From positions 2,170,001 through 2,234,000 of the forward strand of contig NZ_CP085081.1 in the NCBI RefSeq assembly GCF_023243115.1: a stretch of 64,000 nt of DNA, in the 5' to 3' direction. Numbering within the stretch: the stretch's first letter is position 1; each line of letters opens with the position of its first letter. This document shows positions 8,455 to 18,772 of the stretch, piece by piece. A program made the translations under genes and the position numbers. The stretch is from Sediminicoccus sp. KRV36. Its GTDB lineage: Bacteria; Pseudomonadota; Alphaproteobacteria; Acetobacterales; Acetobacteraceae. A model generated the notes under the pieces. It did no database searches and was not told where the DNA came from. It worked only from the letters and a program-made list of their open reading frames with translations.

Positions 8455-8472
8455 GGCGCGGCAAGCCGCGCC
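8455..8472 (+). terminator. GC-rich hairpin after receptor gene 1 (possible attenuator)
   Basis: Arms GGCGCGGC and GCCGCGCC are separated by AA, immediately after the stop codon. The following GCTTCCCTTCG is only weakly U-rich, so this is more likely an RNA-stabilising or partially terminating hairpin than a full terminator. Confidence 0.5.
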
Positions 8473-8529
8473 GCTTCCCTTCGCTACGGCTTGCGGCAGA
8501 AGCCCTGGCCTGTTGTTCTAGCGCATCCC

Positions 8530-8561
8530 GATCCGCCGAGAGACTTTCGCTCGGGCGGATC
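8530..8561 (+). promoter_or_regulatory. Inverted repeat in the leader of receptor gene 2
   Basis: GATCCGCCGAG (8530-8540) pairs with CTCGGGCGGATC (8550-8561) apart from one extra base, with a 9-base loop. It sits just upstream of the Shine-Dalgarno sequence CGGAGGAG of the second receptor gene. It could be an mRNA stem controlling translation or an operator. No binding protein can be named. Confidence 0.35.
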
Positions 8562-8581
8562 TTGTTCCGGAGGAGACGGCC

Positions 8582-10168
8582 ATGACGCTTGGCAGACGCG
8601 GGATTCTGGCAGGGGCGGCGGCGGGTGTCGCGGCGCCAAGGGTAGTGGGCGCGCAAGGGGGCGCGGCACGCACGCTGCGGGTCATCCCGCAGGCGAATTT
8701 AACCAGCGTGGATCCGGTCTGGACCACGGCCGTCGTCACCCGCAACCACGCCTTCATGATCTATGATCAGCTCTGCGCGCAGGATTCCACCGGCGCGATC
8801 CGCCCGCAGATGGCGGAGGGCTGGAGCGTTGCCGAGGACCAGCTCGCCTGGACCTTCACACTGCGCACCGGGCTGTTCTTTCATGATGGCGAGCCGGTGC
8901 GCGCGCAGGATTGCGTGGCCTCGATCAACCGCTGGGCGCGGCGCGATCCCTTCATGCAGGTGCTCTGGCCGGCCGTCGCCGAAGTCACGGCGCTGGATGA
9001 CCGGCGCTTCCGCTTCCGGCTGCATCGTCCCATCCCGTTGCTGACGCTGGCCCTGGGGCAGACGCAGTTTCCCTGTTTCATCATGCCCGAGCGCATCGCG
9101 CAGACCGATGCGTTCCAGCAAATCCGGGACACGGTGGGCAGTGGCCCGTTCCGCTTCATTCCCGGCGAATGGAATCCGGGCCAGAAGGCCGTCTGGGCGC
9201 GCAATGAGCGGTACGTGCCCCGGCAGGAGCCGGTGGATGGTTTGGCAGGTGGGCGCACGCCGCGCCTTGATCGCGTCGAATGGACGGTCATCGTCGATTC
9301 CGCGACCAGCGCGAATGCGATGACCCAGGGCGAGCAGGATTACTGGGAATATCCGCTGCATGATCTGCTGCCGCTGCTGCGGCGCAACCGCAACCTGGTG
9401 GTGGAGCAGCGGCTGCTCGATGGCACCTATGGCATTGCGCGCTTCAACACGCTGCAACCGCCCTTCAACAACCCGGCCATTCGTCGCGCCGTCGCCATGG
9501 CGGTGGATCAGCGCGACTATCTGCGCGCCGTGGCCGGCAATGACCAGGCGGGCTGGGGTGTGTGCGAGGGCGTCTTCACCTGCGACACGCCGCTGGCCAA
9601 TGAATCCGGCAGCGAGGTCTTCAAGACTCGCAACATCGAGCGCGCCCGCGCCGCCCTGCGCGAGGCCGGCTACAATGGCGAGAAGGTGGTGCTGATCACC
9701 CCGGGCGATTACCCGCAGATCAACGCCCTCAGCCTCGTCACCGCCGATATCCTGACGCGGATGGGGATGAACCTCGAAGTCATTTCCACCGATTGGGGCA
9801 CGCTGGTGCAGCGCCGCGCGAGCCGCGAGCCGGTGGAGCGCGGCGGCTGGAGCATCATCCACACCACCTCCTCCGGCCAGTCGCTGGCACTGCCGGTCTT
9901 CCACCTGTTCCTGCGCGCGAATGGCACCAATGCCTGGTTCGGCTGGCCCGATGTGCCCGAAGTGGAGCGTCTGCGCGGCGAATGGGTCGAGAAGGGGGCC
10001 GATGCGGCCGAGGGGCGGCGCATCGCGGAAGCGCTGAACGCGGCCGCCATGCGGGAGATGTACTACATGCCGCTGGGGTACTACTGGCAGCCCAGCGCCT
10101 GGCGCCGCAACATCCAGGGCGTGTTCCGCGCGCCCGCCACCGTGTTCTGGAACATCAGCAAGACATGA
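8582..10168 (+). CDS. ABC transporter family 5 solute-binding protein, paralogue 2 of 4
   Basis: The 528-residue exported family 5 binding protein has a leader with TLGRRGILAGAAAG. It is homologous along its whole length to the preceding gene: the same VIPQANLTSVDPVW opening, NHAFMIYDQL, FFHDGEPVRAQD, SGPFRFIPGEW, LLPLLRRNRNL and STDWGTLVQRR blocks. Differences concentrate in the pocket-forming stretches; for example paralogue 1 has WYEQPPPEI where this one has YWEYPLHDL. Ligand specificity may therefore differ. The start follows a strong GGAGGAG. Its stop overlaps the next start (ATGA, 10165-10168), so paralogues 2 and 3 are translationally coupled. Confidence 0.93.
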   Translation: MTLGRRGILAGAAAGVAAPRVVGAQGGAARTLRVIPQANLTSVDPVWTTAVVTRNHAFMIYDQLCAQDSTGAIRPQMAEGWSVAEDQLAWTFTLRTGLFFHDGEPVRAQDCVASINRWARRDPFMQVLWPAVAEVTALDDRRFRFRLHRPIPLLTLALGQTQFPCFIMPERIAQTDAFQQIRDTVGSGPFRFIPGEWNPGQKAVWARNERYVPRQEPVDGLAGGRTPRLDRVEWTVIVDSATSANAMTQGEQDYWEYPLHDLLPLLRRNRNLVVEQRLLDGTYGIARFNTLQPPFNNPAIRRAVAMAVDQRDYLRAVAGNDQAGWGVCEGVFTCDTPLANESGSEVFKTRNIERARAALREAGYNGEKVVLITPGDYPQINALSLVTADILTRMGMNLEVISTDWGTLVQRRASREPVERGGWSIIHTTSSGQSLALPVFHLFLRANGTNAWFGWPDVPEVERLRGEWVEKGADAAEGRRIAEALNAAAMREMYYMPLGYYWQPSAWRRNIQGVFRAPATVFWNISKT

Positions 10169-11754
10169 CAGAGATTTCCCGCCGCGCCGCACTGGTTGGC
10201 GCCGTTGGCACCATCGCCGCACCGCAACTGGCATCGGCGCAGGCCAATGCACGGCTGCTGCGCTTCATTCCGCAATCCAACCTGGCCAGCATTGATCCGG
10301 TCTGGAGCACGGCCGTCATCGTCCGCAATCACGGGTTGATGGTCTATGATCTGCTGTATGGCCTGGGTGCCGATTACCAGGTGCGGCCGCAAATGGCCTC
10401 GGGCCATGTGGTCAGCGATGATGGGCTGACCTGGACCATCACCCTGCGCGAGGGCCTGCGCTTCCATGATGGCGAGCCGGTGCGCGGCCGGGACTGCGTC
10501 GCCTCCATCCAGCGCTGGTCGAAGCGTGATGTGCTGGGGCAGCGCCTTGATGCGCTGGCCGATGAGATTTCTGCGCCCGATGACCGCACCATCCGCATCC
10601 GGCTGAAGCGGCCCTGGCCGGGCCTCGCCTGGGCGCTGGGCAAGCCGTCGGCGAATATCTGCGCCATCATGCCCGAGCGCGTGGCGCGGACCGACCCCTT
10701 CACGCAGATCACCGATGCGACGGGCAGCGGCCCTTATCGCTTCCGGCAGGATTTGTTCCGCCCGGGCGATGTCGCGGTCTATGAGCGTTTTGCGGATTAC
10801 CGCCCGCGCGAGGAGCCGGTGGATTTCCTCTCGGGCGCCAAGCGGGTGAATTTCGACCGCGTCGAGTGGAAGATCATGCCCGATCCCGCGACGGCCGGGG
10901 CGGCCTTGCAGAACAATGAGGCGGATTGGTGGGAAACCCCGCTGCCGGACCTGCTGCCGCTGCTGCGGCGCAACCGGGAGATCGAGATCGGCGTGGTCAA
11001 TCCTGCCGGCAATCTGGGCGTGCTGCGCTTCAACTTCCTGCATGCGCCGTTCAATGATCCGGCGGTGCGCCGCGCGCTGCTGCCCGCCATCAACCAGCGC
11101 GATTTCATGAATGCGGCGATCGGCACGGATCCGGCGCTCTCCGTGGTGCCGGCCGGCGTCTTCACGCCGGGCACGCCACTGGCCAATGATGCGGGGCTGG
11201 AGGTGCTGTCCGGCCCGCGCAACCTGGACGCGGCGCGTGCGGCCCTGCGGGCCACGGGCTATGCCAATCAGCGGGTGACGCTGCTTTCGGCGACGGATCT
11301 GCCGGTGCTGCAGAACCTCTCCGAGGTGGCGGCCGACCTGATGCGCCGCATCGGCTTCAATGTGGATTTCCCCGGCATGGATTGGGGCACGCATATCCAG
11401 CGCCGCACCAACCGCAATGGCGTGGACCAGGGCGGCTGGAGCGCCTTCTGCACGACGTGGGAGGGTCTCGATGTCTCGGTGCCCGGCAGCCACCAGCCCT
11501 TGCGCGGTCATGGCGCGGCCGCCTGGGCCGGCTGGCCGACGCTGCCGCGGCTTGAGGAACTGCGCGAGGAATGGTTCTCAGCGCCGGATACCGCCTCGGC
11601 CCAGCGCATCGGGCAGGAGATGCAGCGCGTCGCCTGGCAGGAGGTGCCGTTCATCCCGCTGGGGCTCGTGCGGCCGCCGCAGGCCTGGCGCCGCAGCATC
11701 ACGGATGTGGTGCGGGGTGGCTCGGCCCTGTTCTGGGGTGTGCGCCGCGCTTGA
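10165..11754 (+). CDS. ABC transporter family 5 solute-binding protein, paralogue 3 of 4
   Basis: The 529-residue exported protein starts with the ATG inside the stop of paralogue 2. A longer open frame exists upstream, but the leader MTEISRRAALVGAVG marks the true start. Conserved blocks include FIPQSNLASIDPVWSTAV, RFHDGEPVRGRDCVAS, SGPYRFRQD, WWETPLPDLLPLLRRNR and GMDWGTHIQRR. The protein ends in the same FWG(V/I)xRA or similar tail shared by all four copies. The pocket-region WWETP resembles paralogue 4 (WWESP) more than 1 or 2. A 143-bp gap follows, the longest inside the array. Confidence 0.93.
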   Translation: MTEISRRAALVGAVGTIAAPQLASAQANARLLRFIPQSNLASIDPVWSTAVIVRNHGLMVYDLLYGLGADYQVRPQMASGHVVSDDGLTWTITLREGLRFHDGEPVRGRDCVASIQRWSKRDVLGQRLDALADEISAPDDRTIRIRLKRPWPGLAWALGKPSANICAIMPERVARTDPFTQITDATGSGPYRFRQDLFRPGDVAVYERFADYRPREEPVDFLSGAKRVNFDRVEWKIMPDPATAGAALQNNEADWWETPLPDLLPLLRRNREIEIGVVNPAGNLGVLRFNFLHAPFNDPAVRRALLPAINQRDFMNAAIGTDPALSVVPAGVFTPGTPLANDAGLEVLSGPRNLDAARAALRATGYANQRVTLLSATDLPVLQNLSEVAADLMRRIGFNVDFPGMDWGTHIQRRTNRNGVDQGGWSAFCTTWEGLDVSVPGSHQPLRGHGAAAWAGWPTLPRLEELREEWFSAPDTASAQRIGQEMQRVAWQEVPFIPLGLVRPPQAWRRSITDVVRGGSALFWGVRRA

Positions 11755-11897
11755 TTGGCACGCGATGTGCTAGGCTCCGGCGCAAGGGGCTCGCGCGGGG
11801 CGGTGACGCTGGCGCGATGCTCAAGGCTGGTGCAGATTTCGCTTAATACGATAGCAGACCGACGGCAGCAGGCCGGACGGTCAGGGGAGAATTGGTC

Positions 11898-13490
11898 ATG
11901 GACCGTAGAAGTTTCCTGCAGGCGGGTGTGGCCGCCACGGCAGCCAGCGCGGGTTATGCCGCACCCGCGCTTAGCCAGGGTGCCGCCGCGCGCACGCTGC
12001 GCTTCGTGCCGCAGGCCAATCTTGCCAATTTCGACCCGATCTGGGGCACGCAATATGTCGTGCGCAACGCGGCCGCGGCGGTCTGGGACACGCTCTATGG
12101 CGTGGACGAAAACCTGGTGCCCCAGCCGCAGATGATCGAGGGCGAGACCGTCTCGGCCGATGGCCTGACCTGGGAATTCCGCCTGCGCCCTGGCCTGATG
12201 TTCCATGATGGCGCGCCGGTTCTGGCCAAGGATGTGGTCGCCTCGATCAATCGCTGGGCGCCGCGCGACCCGATGGGCCAGATGATCCGCGCCATCCAGG
12301 ACGAGCTGGTGGCCGTGGATGACCGCAACTTCCGCTGGAAGCTGCGCCGCCCCTATTCCAAGCTGAAATACGCGCTGGGCAAGACCGGTACGCCCTGCTG
12401 CTTCATCATGCCCGAGCGGATCGCCGCCACGGCCGGCAACTCGATGATTACCGAATATGTCGGCTCCGGCCCGATGAGCTTCAAGCGTGATGAATGGGTG
12501 CCCGGTGCGCGCGCCGTGTTCGAGCGCGCCGCCCGCTACACCCCGCGCGAAGGCACGGCGAGCTGGCTGGCCGGCCCGAAGCGCATCATGGTGGACCGCC
12601 TGGAATGGGTGGTGATGCCCGACCCCGCGACCGCCTCCGCCGCGTTGCAGAATGGCGAGGTGGATTGGTGGGAGAGCCCGATCAGTGACCTCATTCCGCT
12701 GCTGCGCCGCAACCGCAATGTGCTGGTGGATATCGCCGATCCGCTCGGCAATATCGGCAGCTTCCGCATGAACCACCTGCACGCGCCCTTCAACAATCTG
12801 AAGGTGCGCCAGGCGGTGATGATGGCGCTGAGCCAGGAAGACTACATGCGCGCCCTGGTGGGCAATGACACCGCGCTGTGGAGCGTGCTCGGCGGCTTCT
12901 TCACGCCCGGGACGCCCAGCTACAGCGAGGCCGGCGGCGAGGTGATGAAGCGCGCTAATATGGAAGGTGCGCGCCGTCTGTTGGCGGAAAGCGGCTATGC
13001 CAATGAGCCGGTGACCTGCCTTGTGGCGCAGGACCAGCCCTTGCTGAAGCCGATGGGCGAAGTGACGGCCGATGTGCTGCGCCGCCTTGGCATGAATGTG
13101 GATTTCGTGGCGACCGATTGGGGCACCGTCGGTCAGCGCCGCGCCATGCGCAACCCGCCCGGCCAGGGCGGCTGGAGCATGTTCCACACCTGGCACGCCG
13201 GTGCGGATTGCGTGAACCCCGCCGGCTACAACGCCGTCCGCGCCAATGGCGAGGGCGCGTGGTTCGGCTGGCCCTCGATCCCCTCGGTCGAGGCCGGGAT
13301 CACCGAGTGGTTTGACGCGCCGACGCCCGCGCTGGAAAAGGCCGCGATCGACAAGATCAACCGCGAGGCCGTGCAGAATGTGGTCTATTCGCCGACGGGC
13401 TTCTTCAAGAGCTACCAGGCTTGGCGGCGCAATGTCTCCGGCATCCAGAAGGGCCCGCTGCCCTTCTTCTGGGGCGTTTCCAAGTCGTGA
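11898..13490 (+). CDS. ABC transporter family 5 solute-binding protein, paralogue 4 of 4
   Basis: The 530-residue exported protein begins MDRRSFLQAGVAATAA, a textbook twin-arginine leader. I chose the ATG at 11898, nine bases after AGGGGAG. A TTG at 11892 is in frame but too close to that site. Shared blocks are FVPQANLANFDPIW, MFHDGAPVLAKDVVAS, WWESPISDLIPLLRRNRN and ATDWGTVGQRR. It is the most diverged copy: the NHG(L/H)MIYD motif of the others reads NAAAAVWDTLYG. It is the copy next to the permease genes, from which it is separated by a stable hairpin. Confidence 0.93.
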   Translation: MDRRSFLQAGVAATAASAGYAAPALSQGAAARTLRFVPQANLANFDPIWGTQYVVRNAAAAVWDTLYGVDENLVPQPQMIEGETVSADGLTWEFRLRPGLMFHDGAPVLAKDVVASINRWAPRDPMGQMIRAIQDELVAVDDRNFRWKLRRPYSKLKYALGKTGTPCCFIMPERIAATAGNSMITEYVGSGPMSFKRDEWVPGARAVFERAARYTPREGTASWLAGPKRIMVDRLEWVVMPDPATASAALQNGEVDWWESPISDLIPLLRRNRNVLVDIADPLGNIGSFRMNHLHAPFNNLKVRQAVMMALSQEDYMRALVGNDTALWSVLGGFFTPGTPSYSEAGGEVMKRANMEGARRLLAESGYANEPVTCLVAQDQPLLKPMGEVTADVLRRLGMNVDFVATDWGTVGQRRAMRNPPGQGGWSMFHTWHAGADCVNPAGYNAVRANGEGAWFGWPSIPSVEAGITEWFDAPTPALEKAAIDKINREAVQNVVYSPTGFFKSYQAWRRNVSGIQKGPLPFFWGVSKS

Positions 13491-13518
13491 TGTTGTGGCA
13501 GCAATTTCTGTCTGAGCG

Positions 13519-13539
13519 GGCGCGGCCGTTGGCCGCGCC
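13519..13539 (+). terminator. Hairpin between receptor 4 and permease genes (likely attenuator)
   Basis: A 9-bp perfect stem, GGCGCGGCC and GGCCGCGCC, with loop GTT. It lies 28 bp after the receptor stop and 15 bp before the permease start, with no U-run. Such stems between binding-protein and permease genes commonly protect upstream mRNA and lower downstream expression. Confidence 0.55.
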
Positions 13540-13554
13540 GGGGGCGCGTGAATA

Positions 13555-14496
13555 ATGTGGGCCTATATCATCCGGCGAGTGCTGGCGACGATCCCGGTCA
13601 TGGCCGTGGTCGCGCTTTTTGTGTTCTCGCTACTCTACCTCGCGCCGGGTGATCCCGCGGCGGTCATCGCCGGCGATCAGGCCACACCCGATGATGTGGA
13701 GCGCATCCGCGCCTCCCTCGGGCTGGACCGCCCCTATCTGGTGCGGTTCGGCGCCTGGTTCTGGGACATCATGCGCGGCGATCTCGGCACTTCGATCTTC
13801 ACCAACCTGCCGGTCAGTCACATGATCGCGCAGCGCATCGAGCCGACACTTTCGCTGATGGTGGTGACGCTGATCCTGGCCGTCTCCATCGCGGTGCCGA
13901 TGGGCGTGATCGCGGCCTGGAAGCAGGGCACGACGATTGACCGGCTGGTCATGGCCTTTGCCGTGCTCGGCTTTTCGGTCCCGGTCTTCGTGGTGGGTTA
14001 TGTGCTGGCCTATATTTTCGCGCTGGAGCTCGATTGGCTGCCGGTGCAGGGCTACACGCCCTTCAACCAGGGCTTCTTCCCCTGGATGGAAAACCTCATC
14101 CTGCCCTCCGTGGCGCTGGGCGGCGTCTATATCGCGCTGATCGCGCGCATCACCCGCGCCACCATGCTCGAGGTGCTGAGCCAGGATTACATCCGCACGG
14201 CCCGCGCCAAGGGTGCCGGGCAGCGGAGCATCCTGTTCCTGCATGCGCTGAAGAATGCGGCCGTGCCGATCGTGACCATCATCGGAATCGGCATCGCGTT
14301 GCTGATCGGCGGTGCTGTGGTCACCGAAAGCGTCTTCGCCATTCCTGGCCTGGGCCGGCTGACGGTGGATGCCATCCTGCGGCGCGACTACCCCGTCATC
14401 CAGGGCGTCGTGCTGCTGTTCAGCTTCGTCTACGTGCTCGTCAATCTGGTGATTGACCTGCTTTACACCCTCTTTGACCCGAGGATCAGGTATTGA
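13555..14496 (+). CDS. Dipeptide/oligopeptide-type ABC permease (DppB/OppB family)
   Basis: The 313-residue inner-membrane permease has six membrane segments. It has the OppB N-terminal pattern (IRRVLATIPVM, then LYLAPGDPAAVIAG) and the EAA loop EVLSQDYIRTARAKGAGQRSI that contacts the ATPase. It forms a heterodimeric channel with the next gene product. The TGA overlaps the TTG start of the next gene. Confidence 0.93.
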   Translation: MWAYIIRRVLATIPVMAVVALFVFSLLYLAPGDPAAVIAGDQATPDDVERIRASLGLDRPYLVRFGAWFWDIMRGDLGTSIFTNLPVSHMIAQRIEPTLSLMVVTLILAVSIAVPMGVIAAWKQGTTIDRLVMAFAVLGFSVPVFVVGYVLAYIFALELDWLPVQGYTPFNQGFFPWMENLILPSVALGGVYIALIARITRATMLEVLSQDYIRTARAKGAGQRSILFLHALKNAAVPIVTIIGIGIALLIGGAVVTESVFAIPGLGRLTVDAILRRDYPVIQGVVLLFSFVYVLVNLVIDLLYTLFDPRIRY

Positions 14497-15430
14497 GTGC
14501 CGCAACCCTTCCTCCTGGCCCCCTCCCTCCAGGGCTGGTGATCCCACCTGGCCTTGCCATCGCGCAGCCGACGCAGGACATCCTGTCCAATGTGAAGCCG
14601 CGCCGTGGCGTGATCGGCTATCTGCGCCGCTACCCGACGATTGCGATCGGTGGCGGGCTGCTGATCATCATGCTCTGCGTCGCGATCTTCGCGCCGTTCC
14701 TCGGCACCAAGGACCCGACGGCCCTGGCACCGGCCTTGCGCACGCGCGAACCCGGGGCGCAATTCTGGTTCGGCTCGGACATGCTCGGGCGCGATGTGTA
14801 TTCGCGGGTGCTGTATGGCGCGCGGGTTTCGCTGCTGGTGGGCTTCTCGGTCGCGTTCTTCGCCTCGGCCATCGGGCTGTTCATCGGGTTGATGTCGGGC
14901 TTCAACCGCATCGCGGACAGCATCATCATGCGCGTCATGGATGGCATGATGAGCATCCCGCCCATCCTGCTCGCCATTGCCCTGATGGCGCTGACGCGCG
15001 GCTCGGTGCAGAACGTGATCCTTGCCATCACCATCGCGGAGGTGCCGCGCGTATCGCGCCTGGTGCGTGGCGTGGTTCTGAGCCTGCGTGAGCAGCCCTA
15101 TGTCGAAGCGGCCGTGGCTTCCGGCACGCGCACGCCCGTCATCATCTTCAAGCATATCCTGCCCAATACGCTGGCGCCGCTGACGGTGCAGGCCACCTTC
15201 ATCTGCGCGGCGGCGATGATCACGGAAGCCATTCTCTCCTTTATCGGCGCGGGTACGCCGCCCATCATCCCATCCTGGGGGAATATCATGGCCGAGGGCC
15301 GCGCGCTCTGGCAGGTGAAGCCGTATATCGTCTTCTTCCCCGCCATCTTCCTGTCCGTCACCGTGCTGGCCGTGAACCTGCTGGGCGATGGCCTGCGCGA
15401 CAGCATTGACCCGCGTCTGGCGACCAAGCT

Positions 15431-15434
<4 letters not shown>
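14493..15434 (+). CDS. Dipeptide/oligopeptide-type ABC permease (DppC/OppC family)
   Basis: The 313-residue inner-membrane permease starts with TTG at 14493, which overlaps the upstream stop as TTGA and is preceded by GAGGATCAGG. An alternative GTG lies at 14538. It has an N-terminal segment, the periplasmic [19 protein letters not shown] motif typical of DppC, and the EAA loop [19 protein letters not shown]. It is paired with the DppB-type subunit. The stop overlaps the GTG start of the ATPase gene (GTGA). Confidence 0.92.
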
Positions 15435-16443
<1,009 letters not shown>

Positions 16444-16447
<4 letters not shown>

Positions 16448-17505
16448 TCCCTCCCGCACACGCGAAACTCGGCGAGCGCATTCTGGAGGTCACGGACCTC
16501 AAGAAGCATTTCCCCATCCGGGGTGGGCTGCTTGGCTCCACCGTGGGCTATGTCTATGCGGTGGACGGCGTATCCTTCCACATCAACAAGGGCGAGACCC
16601 TATCGTTGGTGGGGGAATCTGGTTGCGGGAAATCCACCGTGGGCAAGGCGGTGCTGCGGCTGTTTCCGCTCACCTCCGGCCAGGTGGTGCTGAACAACCA
16701 GCGCATAGATGATCTCTCGCCCGGCACGCTGCGCCCCTTGCGGCGGCAGATCCAGGTCGTGTTCCAGGACCCGTTCTCCTCGCTCAATCCGCGCATGCGC
16801 GTGCGGGATATCCTGGCCGAACCCATCCGCAATTTCGGCCTGGCCAGGAACGAGGCCGAGGTGACGGAGCGCGTCGGTCAGTTGATGGACAAGGTGCGCC
16901 TGCCGCGCGATGCGGTGGGGCGCTGGCCACATGAATTCTCGGGCGGCCAGCGCCAGCGCATCTGCATCGCGCGTGCGCTCGCGGCCGAGCCCGATGTGAT
17001 CGTCTGCGATGAGGCGGTTTCGGCGCTGGATGTTTCGGTGAAGGCGCAAATCGTGAATCTGCTGCAGGATCTGCAGTCGGAACTCGGCCTCGCCATGCTG
17101 TTCATCAGCCATGACCTCGCCATCGTCGAGCATATGACGCATCGCGTGGCGGTCATGTATCTGGGCAAGATCGTCGAGGTGGCGGACCGCAAGTCGCTGT
17201 TCGGCGCGCCGCGGCACCCCTATACCGAGGCGCTGCTCTCGGCCGTGCCGGTCCCGGTGCCTGGCGCCCTGCGCGAGCGGGTCGTGCTACAGGGCGATGT
17301 GCCGAGCCCGATCAACCCGCCCAAGGGCTGCCGCTTCCACACGCGCTGCCCCTATGCCTTCGACCGCTGCCGCAAGGATGAGCCGGAACTGCGCGATGAT
17401 GGCACGGGTCACCTTTCGGCCTGCCACCTGCATGACCTGCCGGCGTCGGAAAACCCGCTGCTGAACAAGGCCCCGCCCACCGCCTTCCGGATGGCCGAGG
17501 CCTGA
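16444..17505 (+). CDS. Oligopeptide-type ABC transporter ATPase (DppF/OppF family)
   Basis: The 353-residue ATPase is the partner of the preceding one. It has Walker [10 protein letters not shown] at residues 58-66, Q-loop [14 protein letters not shown], signature [15 protein letters not shown], Walker [13 protein letters not shown] (alanine replaces the usual proline after DE, common in this group) and [11 protein letters not shown]. The C-terminal [15 protein letters not shown] motif is the family's cysteine-rich tail. It completes a full importer: four receptors, two permeases and two ATPases. Confidence 0.94.
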
Positions 17506-17512
17506 GCCGCCG

Positions 17513-17818
17513 GTGAGCGGCGCGCCCCTGCGTTTCGTGGCGCGCGCACCACGCGGCCTGTTCGGCCGCGTGGTGAAATGGCTGTTCTGGCTGGTGGTGC
17601 TGGTGCCGCCCCTGCTCATGCTGGGCACCTGCGCCGGCCTGCAATCCTTCGTCTTTTCCGAGGACCCGGAGGTGGCCGGCGGGGCGCTGATGTTCGGCGC
17701 CGGCGCCTTGGGCGTGCTCTGGGCCATCTGGTTCATCGGCCTGCCGGTGATGGGCCTGCTGATGCTGCTGACACGCGGCAAGAAGCTTGTGATCGAGCAG
17801 CCCGGCACGATAGGCTGA
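17513..17818 (+). CDS. Small two-segment membrane protein of unknown function
   Basis: The 101-residue protein has a GTG start 7 bp after the ATPase gene. Two strong hydrophobic segments lie at about residues 24-46 and 57-88, with a basic N-terminus (RFVARAPRGLFGRVVKW). The position suggests co-transcription with the ABC operon, but a transport role is only inference. I do not recognise the family. Confidence 0.6.
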   Translation: MSGAPLRFVARAPRGLFGRVVKWLFWLVVLVPPLLMLGTCAGLQSFVFSEDPEVAGGALMFGAGALGVLWAIWFIGLPVMGLLMLLTRGKKLVIEQPGTIG

Positions 17819-17843
17819 ACCACGCGGCGAAGGACCCCGGATC

Positions 17844-18704
17844 GTGGATGATGAGCTGATCTGCCGCCCCGGTCCCTTCGGCTTTGACCCGCCCGAAATC
17901 GCGCCCGGCGGTGCTGTGGGCGCCCCCCTCATGACGCCGCTGTGGAACGCGCCCGGCAGCATCCCCTGGTATCTCGGCTGGGGCGCCCCGCCATTCCTCT
18001 TCCTGCCCCAGGCGGAGGAGATGAAGAATGTCCAGGTCACGGCGGCGGAGCTCTCGCTCCTGGCGGCGGGCTACAAGCCCCTCGCCGAGGTGGTGGAGGC
18101 GCTCTGCTCCAAGGCCGAGGCCTATATGTGGTTCCATGAGATCAACCGCTTCCCGCTGCGCATGTGCCATTTCCTGGCCCAGCTGGCGCATGAGAGCGGG
18201 CGCTTCACCAAGCTGCGGGAATCCCTCAATTATTCAACCTCCTCGCGCATCCTGGAGGTGTTCGGCCCCAATCACTCCGCCAAGGTGACGGTGGAGGAGG
18301 CGGAGGCGCTGATCAACAGCCAGCAAGCCCTGGCCGAGCGGGTCTATGGCCTCGGCAATCCGACGAAGGCGGCCGAATTCAAGCACAAGGTGGCGGGGGA
18401 GGGGTTCAAGTTCCGCGGCCGCGGTCTGATCCAGCTGACCGGGAAGGCCAATTACGAGAAATTCGGCAAGCACCCGGATATCAAGCTGGACCTGGTCGCC
18501 AAGCCCGAGCTGGCCGAGGACCCATTCATCGCGGTCCAGCTGGCCGTCGCCTTCTGGAAGGAGCGGGACCTCAGCGCCCTCGCGGATGCCGACAATGTCA
18601 CGGCCATCACCAAGCGCATCAATGGCGGGACCGAGGGCCTGGGGGATCGGAAGAAACTTCTGGCGACCGCCAAGGATATCTGGCTGAACAAGCAGATGAG
18701 CTAA
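17844..18704 (+). CDS. Glycoside hydrolase family 19 (chitinase/muramidase-like) enzyme
   Basis: The 286-residue protein has a GH19 catalytic domain in its C-terminal two thirds. Landmarks are FLAQLAHESGRF with the general acid glutamate, RVYGLGNP, and EGFKFRGRGLIQLTGKANYE with the second acidic residue and the typical GRGLIQLTG strand, then TKRINGG. Bacterial members of this compact type cut peptidoglycan or chitin and resemble phage endolysins. The first 60 residues (PPEIAPGGAVGAPLMTPLW) are proline- and glycine-rich with no clear signal peptide. I chose the GTG at 17844 because it gives the longest sensible product. No phage genes surround it, and the neighbours are a transporter operon and a hydroxylase. 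Confidence 0.82.
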   Translation: MDDELICRPGPFGFDPPEIAPGGAVGAPLMTPLWNAPGSIPWYLGWGAPPFLFLPQAEEMKNVQVTAAELSLLAAGYKPLAEVVEALCSKAEAYMWFHEINRFPLRMCHFLAQLAHESGRFTKLRESLNYSTSSRILEVFGPNHSAKVTVEEAEALINSQQALAERVYGLGNPTKAAEFKHKVAGEGFKFRGRGLIQLTGKANYEKFGKHPDIKLDLVAKPELAEDPFIAVQLAVAFWKERDLSALADADNVTAITKRINGGTEGLGDRKKLLATAKDIWLNKQMS

Positions 18705-18772
18705 CCGCTTGACGCCTTGCAAGACATTCGCGAGGCTCCACATCAACGCAGCGCAATGACGGGAGACGGTTC

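Noticed and set aside
17844..18704. Remnant prophage
   Set aside because: Only one lysin-like gene; no integrase, holin, capsid, attachment site or composition change.
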